Assembly (NCBI GenBank): GCA_041628615.1
Contig: JBFKOW010000146.1
Location: forward strand, 1-8,960
Direction: 5' to 3'
Origin: JAMWZF01 sp041628615
GTDB lineage: Bacteria; Pseudomonadota; Alphaproteobacteria; Rhodobacterales; Rhodobacteraceae
DNA: 8,960 nucleotides
Below the pieces are notes generated by a model that worked only from the letters and a program-made list of their open reading frames with translations, had not been told where the DNA came from and searched no databases. Shown in pieces: positions 5,742-8,960 of this stretch (position 1 is the first letter of the stretch; the number at the start of each line of letters is the position of its first letter). The position numbers and the translations under genes were made by a program.

Positions 5742-6080
5742 ATGTCCTTCGCCCGCCTCGATCCCGCCGCCCTGACCCCGGAACACGACGCCCCGCAAGC
5801 CGACCGGGTGGTCGCCGGCGATCCCCGCTTCACCACCTGGAACCTCGAAGAGCGCGACGGGCTCTACTGCGGGATCTGGGAGTCGACGCCGGGCCGCTGG
5901 CGCATCGCCTACGACGAATGGGAATACTGCCGGATCCTGTCGGGCCATTCCCGGCTTCACGCGGCGGACGGCAGTGTCCACGACCTGCGGCCCGGCGACA
6001 GCTTCGTCCTGCGGCCCGGGTTCACAGGGGAATGGGACGTCATCGAGACCACCCGCAAGGAATACGTGATCCGGCTCTAG
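5742..6080 (+). CDS. Cupin_3 (DUF861) domain protein, small single-domain
   Basis: A 112-residue single cupin. The conserved Cupin_3 pattern runs through residues 43-110: GIWESTPGRWRIAYDEWEYC, the ILSGHSRLHAADG turn, and RPGDSFVLRPGFTGEWDV followed by TRKEYV. This family includes ureidoglycine aminohydrolase and EutQ-like domains as well as many small proteins of unknown activity, so the substrate cannot be assigned. No signal peptide; it should be cytoplasmic. ATG 5742 has only a weak ribosome site (AGG about 9 nt upstream). It diverges from the creatinase gene, an arrangement that fits shared control, and its stop is 7 bp from the convergent ohrR stop. A role in handling a nitrogen-rich (ureido or guanidino) compound alongside creatinase is tempting but is inference from neighbourhood alone. 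Confidence 0.88.
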   Translation: MSFARLDPAALTPEHDAPQADRVVAGDPRFTTWNLEERDGLYCGIWESTPGRWRIAYDEWEYCRILSGHSRLHAADGSVHDLRPGDSFVLRPGFTGEWDVIETTRKEYVIRL

Positions 6081-6087
6081 CCGCGGT

Positions 6088-6528
6088 TTACCCGGCGTCG
6101 AGCCGGTCGCGCAGGGCCGCCATCTGGTCCCGCAGGGCTGCGAGGGCCGCCGCGTCCAGCCCTGTCGCGGCCTGGATCGCCGCCGGCACATGGGCGGCGC
6201 GGACGCGCAGCGCGGCGCCGGCCTCGGTCAGTTCCACCAGCGTCTCGCGCTCGTCGGCCGGGTTTCGGCGGCGGCGCAACAGGCCGGCGGCCTCCAGCCG
6301 CTTGAGCAGCGGCGTCAGGGTGCCCGAATCGAGGTCCAGTTCGTCGCCGATCGACTTGACTCGCCGCGGCTCGTCCGCGGCCCACAGCACCACCATCACC
6401 AGATACTGCGGATAGGTCAGCCCCAGCGGGTCCAGCAGGGTCCGGTAGGTCCGGCCAAGGGCGTGATTGGCGGCATAGACCGCATGGCAGATCATGTCGG
6501 CCGGGGTGAGGGCGCGGGCGGAGGGCAT
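6088..6528 (-). CDS. ohrR: OhrR, MarR-family organic-peroxide repressor (1-Cys type)
   Basis: OhrR represses ohr and itself until its N-terminal cysteine is oxidised by organic hydroperoxides. The 146-residue protein matches the family along its length: DMICHAVYAANHALGRTYRT with Cys14, then LGLTYPQYLVMVVLW, then the winged helix-turn-helix with recognition helix LDSGTLTPLLKRLEAAG (66-82) and a basic wing RRRRNPADERETLV (85-98). Cys14, Tyr28 and Tyr39 correspond in spacing to the reactive Cys15 and its partners Tyr29 and Tyr40 of the Bacillus subtilis protein. Cys14 is the only cysteine, so there is no second cysteine for the inter-subunit disulfide used by 2-Cys OhrR proteins such as that of Xanthomonas. 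ATG 6528-6526 has no Shine-Dalgarno and lies only about 9 nt from a -10 box, suggesting a leaderless or near-leaderless mRNA. It is divergent from ohr, its expected target. Confidence 0.95.
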   Translation of the reverse strand: MPSARALTPADMICHAVYAANHALGRTYRTLLDPLGLTYPQYLVMVVLWAADEPRRVKSIGDELDLDSGTLTPLLKRLEAAGLLRRRRNPADERETLVELTEAGAALRVRAAHVPAAIQAATGLDAAALAALRDQMAALRDRLDAG

Positions 6529-6536
6529 GGCAGCAG

Positions 6537-6563
6537 ATTACATTTCACACAATCTTCTTGCAA
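6537..6563 (-). promoter_or_regulatory. ohrR promoter, sharing its -35 box with ohr
   Basis: On the minus strand the -35 candidate is TTGCAA (6563-6558) and the -10 is TGTAAT (6542-6537, five of six consensus bases), separated by 15 bp. Transcription would begin around 6530, at or just before the ATG at 6528. The spacing is 2 bp short of the usual 17, which typically weakens a promoter or calls for help from a regulator. Confidence 0.5.
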
Positions 6564-6584
6564 GCGACGTTCCCCGATGATAAT
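6558..6584 (+). promoter_or_regulatory. ohr promoter, sharing its -35 box with ohrR
   Basis: The -35 candidate TTGCAA (6558-6563) is palindromic and so is read by both strands. The -10 candidate GATAAT (6579-6584) matches five of six consensus bases, again after a 15-bp spacer. Transcription would start near 6591, giving a leader of about 60 nt before the ohr ATG. Confidence 0.5.
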
Positions 6585-6600
6585 TGCCAAGTGCACAATT
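6582..6600. promoter_or_regulatory. Candidate OhrR operator
   Basis: AATTG (6582-6586) and CAATT (6596-6600) form an inverted repeat with a 9-bp spacer containing the palindrome GTGCAC. It overlaps the ohr -10 box and predicted transcription start, where a repressor would block RNA polymerase. AATTG/CAATT half-sites resemble the A/T-rich sites known for OhrR proteins, and this is the most AT-rich stretch of the window. Binding is inferred, not shown. Confidence 0.5.
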
Positions 6601-6651
6601 TAATGGCGCGCAACTCGAAGCGCGCCGCGTTCCGACCCGAAGGAGACCGCA

Positions 6652-7089
6652 ATGGACACCATCAAGGCCGCCTACAGCACCACCGCCCGCGCCACCGGGG
6701 GCCGCGACGGCCATTCCCGCACCCTCGACGGTGCGGTGGACGTAAAGCTGGCCACGCCGAAGGAGCTTGGCGGCAGCGGTGACGGCAACAACCCCGAACA
6801 GCTCTTCGCCACCGGCTACGCCGCCTGCTACCTCGGCGCGATCAAGTTCGCCGCGAGCCAGGACAAGACCCTGCCGAAGGTGCCCGCCGACATCACGACC
6901 GAGGCGACCGTGGGCATCGGTCCCCGGCCCGACAAGGGCTTCGGCCTGACCGTCGACCTGACCGTGTTCCTGCCCGGCCTGTCGCAGGACGAAGCCGAAC
7001 GGCTCGCCGAGGCCGGTCATGGCATCTGTCCCTACAGCCACGCCACGAAGGGCAACATCGCGGTCCGGACCACGGTCAAGACGGCCTGA
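6652..7089 (+). CDS. ohr: Ohr, organic hydroperoxide resistance peroxidase
   Basis: Ohr is a cytoplasmic thiol peroxidase of the OsmC/Ohr family that reduces organic hydroperoxides, with lipoylated proteins as the known electron donors. The 145-residue length is typical. The two family cysteines are present in their motifs: Cys59 in GYAACYLGAI (peroxidatic) and Cys126 in HGICPYSHAT (resolving). The accompanying Arg18 (GGRDGHSRTLDG) and Glu49 (GNNPEQLFATGY) that activate the peroxidatic cysteine are kept. The motif GNNPEQLFATGYAAC and the C-terminal CPYSHATKGNI distinguish Ohr from OsmC. The ATG at 6652 has AAGGAG (6640-6645) at good spacing. It is divergent from ohrR and ends in a strong intrinsic terminator, so it is probably a monocistronic, OhrR-controlled gene. 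Confidence 0.97.
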   Translation: MDTIKAAYSTTARATGGRDGHSRTLDGAVDVKLATPKELGGSGDGNNPEQLFATGYAACYLGAIKFAASQDKTLPKVPADITTEATVGIGPRPDKGFGLTVDLTVFLPGLSQDEAERLAEAGHGICPYSHATKGNIAVRTTVKTA

Positions 7090-7103
7090 ACCCGTTCCCG
7101 GCG

Positions 7104-7142
7104 AAAGAAAAAGCCCCCGGTCGCGAACCGACCGGGGGTTTT
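7104..7142. terminator. Bidirectional intrinsic terminator
   Basis: A perfect 10-bp stem, cccccggtcg (7114-7123) with cgaccggggg (7129-7138), closes a 5-nt loop and is followed by TTTT (7139-7142) on the plus strand, 24 nt after the ohr stop. The other side carries aaagaaaaa (7104-7112), which gives a T-tract on the minus strand for the convergent glutathione transferase gene ending at 7172. It therefore suits termination from both directions. Confidence 0.92.
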
Positions 7143-7171
7143 GTCGTCGGGACAGCCCGGCGGGGCAAGGA

Positions 7172-8038
7172 TCACTCTGCCGCGATCTTGTCCTGAGTCC
7201 GGGTGTCGAAATCCTCGGCCGAATGGCGCTCGTGCAGCTGGGTATGCGGCTCGCCGAAGGCGCGGTTCACCATCCGGCCGCGCTGCATCGGGGTTCGGGC
7301 GTCGATCGCCTTGGCCCAGCGCATCACGTTGCCATAGCTCTCCACGTCGAGGAACGCGGCCGCGTCGTAGAGCCGGCCAAGGCACAACTGGCCATACCAG
7401 GGCCAGATCGCCATGTCGGCGATCGAGTAGTCGACGCCGTTGATCCACTCCCGCTCCGCCAGTTCCCGGTCCAGCACGTCGAGTTGCCGCTTGGCCTCCA
7501 TCGCAAAGCGGTTGATCGGATATTCCATCTTCTCCGGCGCGTAGGCGTAGAAATGTCCGAAGCCACCGCCGAGATAGGGGGCCGATCCCATCTGCCAGAA
7601 CAACCAGTTCAGGGTCTCGGTCCGCGCCGGGCCGGTCGCGGGCAGGAAGCGCCCGAACTTCTCGGCCAGGTGCATCAGGATCGAGGCGCTTTCGAAGACG
7701 CGCACCGGTTCTGCGCCGCTGCGGTCCAGCAGGGCCGGGATCTTGGAATTCGGGTTGATCCCGACGAAGCCCGACCCGAACTGGTCGCCCTCGCCGATGT
7801 TGATGAGCCAGGCGTCGTATTCCGCCGCGGTCTCTCCGGCGGCGAGCAGTTCCTCGAACATCACCGTGACCTTCACCCCGTTGGGCGTGGCCAGCGAGTA
7901 GAGCTGGAACGGATGCTCGCCCACGGGCAGGTCCCTGTCATGGGTCGGTCCGGCGATGGGCCGGTTGATGCTGGCGAACTTGCCGCCGCTCTCGCGGTCC
8001 CAGGTCCAGACCTTCGGCGGTGTATAGGTGTCGGTCAC
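7172..8038 (-). CDS. yghU: YghU-type glutathione S-transferase (Nu class, disulfide reductase)
   Basis: YghU-type enzymes bind two glutathione molecules and reduce disulfides of small thiols; they lack the catalytic Tyr/Ser/Cys of classical GSTs. The 288-residue product matches E. coli YghU in length and along its sequence: TYTPPKVWTWD at the N-terminus, INRPIAGPTH (24-33), LPVGEHPFQLYSLATPNGVK (37-56), the cis-Pro motif SKIPAL (98-103), VFES (114-117, glutathione gamma-glutamyl site), LGGGFGHFYAYAPEK (156-170) and the C-terminal LHERHSAEDF. The thioredoxin-fold domain is about 45-130, the helical domain about 140-255. I chose GTG 8038-8036 because AAAGGA (8050-8045) lies 6 nt upstream and the protein then begins MTDTYTPPKV, as in E. 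coli. An in-frame ATG at 8053 overlaps that ribosome site. Convergent with ohr; a shared role in thiol and peroxide stress is inferred. Confidence 0.95.
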   Translation of the reverse strand: MTDTYTPPKVWTWDRESGGKFASINRPIAGPTHDRDLPVGEHPFQLYSLATPNGVKVTVMFEELLAAGETAAEYDAWLINIGEGDQFGSGFVGINPNSKIPALLDRSGAEPVRVFESASILMHLAEKFGRFLPATGPARTETLNWLFWQMGSAPYLGGGFGHFYAYAPEKMEYPINRFAMEAKRQLDVLDRELAEREWINGVDYSIADMAIWPWYGQLCLGRLYDAAAFLDVESYGNVMRWAKAIDARTPMQRGRMVNRAFGEPHTQLHERHSAEDFDTRTQDKIAAE

Positions 8039-8075
8039 GGGCAGTCCTTTCATGCGAACTCGTCTTCCAGATAGA

Positions 8076-8155
8076 CCCGGTCCGAGACGGCACAAGCCCG
8101 TGACAGACCAGCCTGCGCCGGTGCACAGTCAGGCGGCGGAAACAACCGGACCGGG
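8076..8155. repeat. Distant 8-bp inverted repeat in the yghU/SDR intergenic region
   Basis: cccggtcc (8076-8083) and ggaccggg (8148-8155) are perfect inverted copies 64 bp apart in the divergent gap 8039-8164. Each lies upstream of one gene. Such short GC repeats can arise by chance at this composition. No convincing promoter boxes were found in the gap. Confidence 0.25.
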
Positions 8156-8164
8156 GGCGACCAG

Positions 8165-8893
8165 ATGCGATTGCAGGGCAAGACGGCCATCGTGACCGGG
8201 GCCGCGTCGGGCTTCGGCGAAGGCATCGCCGCCCGCTTCGCCGCCGAGGGCGCGGCCGTGGTGGTCGCCGATATCGACGGCAACGGCGCGCGCCGGGTCG
8301 CGGCGGAGATCGGCGGCACCGCCCACCGGGTCGATGTCGCCGACGCCGCCGATGTCGCCGCCCTCGCCGCCGCCCATCCCGAGCCCGACATCGTGGTCAA
8401 CAACGCCGGGGTCACGCACCGGCCCGGCCCGCTCGAGGACGTGGCCGAGGACGCCTTCGACCGGGTGCTCCGGGTCAACGCCAAGTCGATCTACCTGATG
8501 GCCCGGGCCTTCGTGCCGGGGATGAAGGCCCGGCGGGCCGGGGCGATCCTCAACATGGCTTCCACCGCCGCCCTTTCGCCGCGGCCGGGCCTGAACTGGT
8601 ACAACGCCTCGAAGGGCTGGGTCGTCACCGCCACCAGGACGATGGCGGTCGAACTTGCGCCGCACGGGGTCCGGGTCAACGCGCTGTGCCCGGTCGCAGG
8701 CGATACCCCGCTCCTGCCCTCGTTCCTCGGCGAGGATACGCCCGAGCGCCGGGCCGCCTTCCTCGCCACGATCCCGATGGGCCGGTTCTCGACACCCGCG
8801 GACCTTGCCGCCGCAGCGGTCTACCTGTGTTCGGACGAGGCATCGCTGGTCACCGGCGTCGCGCTCGAGATCGACGGCGGGCGGTGCATATGA
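8165..8893 (+). CDS. SDR-family NAD(P)-dependent oxidoreductase
   Basis: A classical short-chain dehydrogenase/reductase of 242 residues, a normal length. The cofactor loop TGAASGFG is at 11-18, an Asp at the end of strand beta-2 (VVVADID, Asp36) favours NAD(H) over NADP(H), NNAG is at 79-82, the structural Asn is at 105, and the catalytic Ser133-Tyr146-Lys150 triad sits in NMAST and WYNASKGW. The ending TGVALEIDGGRCI is the usual SDR finish. The substrate is not predictable from sequence; FabG-like and polyol or hydroxy-acid dehydrogenases share this form. ATG 8165 follows a G-rich tract (GGGGGCG) 5 nt away. Its stop overlaps the start of a P1-family peptidase gene (ATGA), so the two are co-translated. 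Divergent from yghU. Confidence 0.94.
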   Translation: MRLQGKTAIVTGAASGFGEGIAARFAAEGAAVVVADIDGNGARRVAAEIGGTAHRVDVADAADVAALAAAHPEPDIVVNNAGVTHRPGPLEDVAEDAFDRVLRVNAKSIYLMARAFVPGMKARRAGAILNMASTAALSPRPGLNWYNASKGWVVTATRTMAVELAPHGVRVNALCPVAGDTPLLPSFLGEDTPERRAAFLATIPMGRFSTPADLAAAAVYLCSDEASLVTGVALEIDGGRCI

Positions 8894-8960
8894 CCGGCGC
8901 GGGCGGCCTGCTGACCGATGTCGCCGGGCTGCGGGTCGGCCATGCGGCGGATCCTGTCCT
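8890..8960 (+). CDS. P1-family (S58, DmpA-like) peptidase, N-terminal fragment
   Basis: Only 23 complete codons are in the window. They read MTGAGGLLTDVAGLRVGHAA and then DPV, matching the typical N-terminus of the P1/DmpA family (LTDV-x-G-(I/L)-x-VGHA). Members are N-terminal-nucleophile hydrolases, made as a precursor that cleaves itself, and include aminopeptidases and amide hydrolases such as NylC. The catalytic region lies outside the window. The ATG overlaps the SDR stop as ATGA, placing both in one operon. Confidence 0.8.
   Translation, partial: MTGAGGLLTDVAGLRVGHAADPV

Noticed and set aside
4335..6191. A 618-codon minus-strand frame through the creatinase region and across the cupin gene
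   Set aside because: It is out of frame with the certain creatinase gene and reads as Arg/Pro/Gly-rich noise.
7019..8074. A 351-codon plus-strand frame antisense to yghU
   Set aside because: It overlaps the terminator and a clear YghU-type gene, with no ribosome site or motif.
1..8960. Mobile elements, att sites, CRISPR repeats, tRNA or rRNA genes
   Set aside because: No transposase or integrase protein, no regularly spaced repeats, and no tRNA-like cloverleaf or rRNA segment was seen; composition is even across the window apart from the short AT-rich ohr control region.

Overview
The window comes from a GC-rich bacterial chromosome. Codons ending in G or C, strong Shine-Dalgarno sites, and the set of recognisable proteins (1-Cys-type OhrR with Ohr, YghU-type glutathione transferase, creatinase, a SAGC-type L,D-transpeptidase lipoprotein) suit an alphaproteobacterium, most likely a Rhodobacteraceae-like organism. 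That placement is an inference from gene content and composition. I see no tRNA, rRNA, CRISPR array, insertion sequence or prophage gene.

Layout. Positions 1-3002 hold four minus-strand genes that look like one operon: a 361-residue coiled-coil protein resembling TelA in outline, a 369-residue protein I do not recognise, a 162-residue single-pass membrane protein with four cysteines outside the membrane, and the start of a further unknown gene that runs off the left edge. The last three are tightly coupled (4-bp gap, then an ATGA overlap). Upstream on the same strand (3161-3964) is a lipoprotein L,D-transpeptidase, so the left third has an envelope flavour. Positions 4193-4375 hold a tiny plus-strand gene for an arginine-rich 60-residue protein.

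Positions 4388-5587 encode a creatinase with the family's active-site signatures intact, divergent from a 112-residue Cupin_3 protein (5742-6080). No sarcosine oxidase, creatininase or transporter gene is visible nearby. Positions 6088-7089 form a classic organic-peroxide module: ohrR and ohr read away from each other over a compact control region in which both promoters appear to share one palindromic -35 box. A bidirectional terminator separates ohr from a convergent yghU-type glutathione transferase (7172-8038), making a small thiol/peroxide defence neighbourhood. The right end holds an SDR oxidoreductase overlapping by ATGA with a P1-family (S58, DmpA-like) peptidase gene cut by the window edge.

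Most novel: the uncharacterised left operon (coiled-coil scaffold plus unknown cytosolic protein plus membrane-anchored four-cysteine protein). Best-resolved regulatory architecture: the ohrR/ohr intergenic region. Several GC-rich hairpins, all with 5-nt loops, lie between genes; one is a clear terminator and the others are unexplained.
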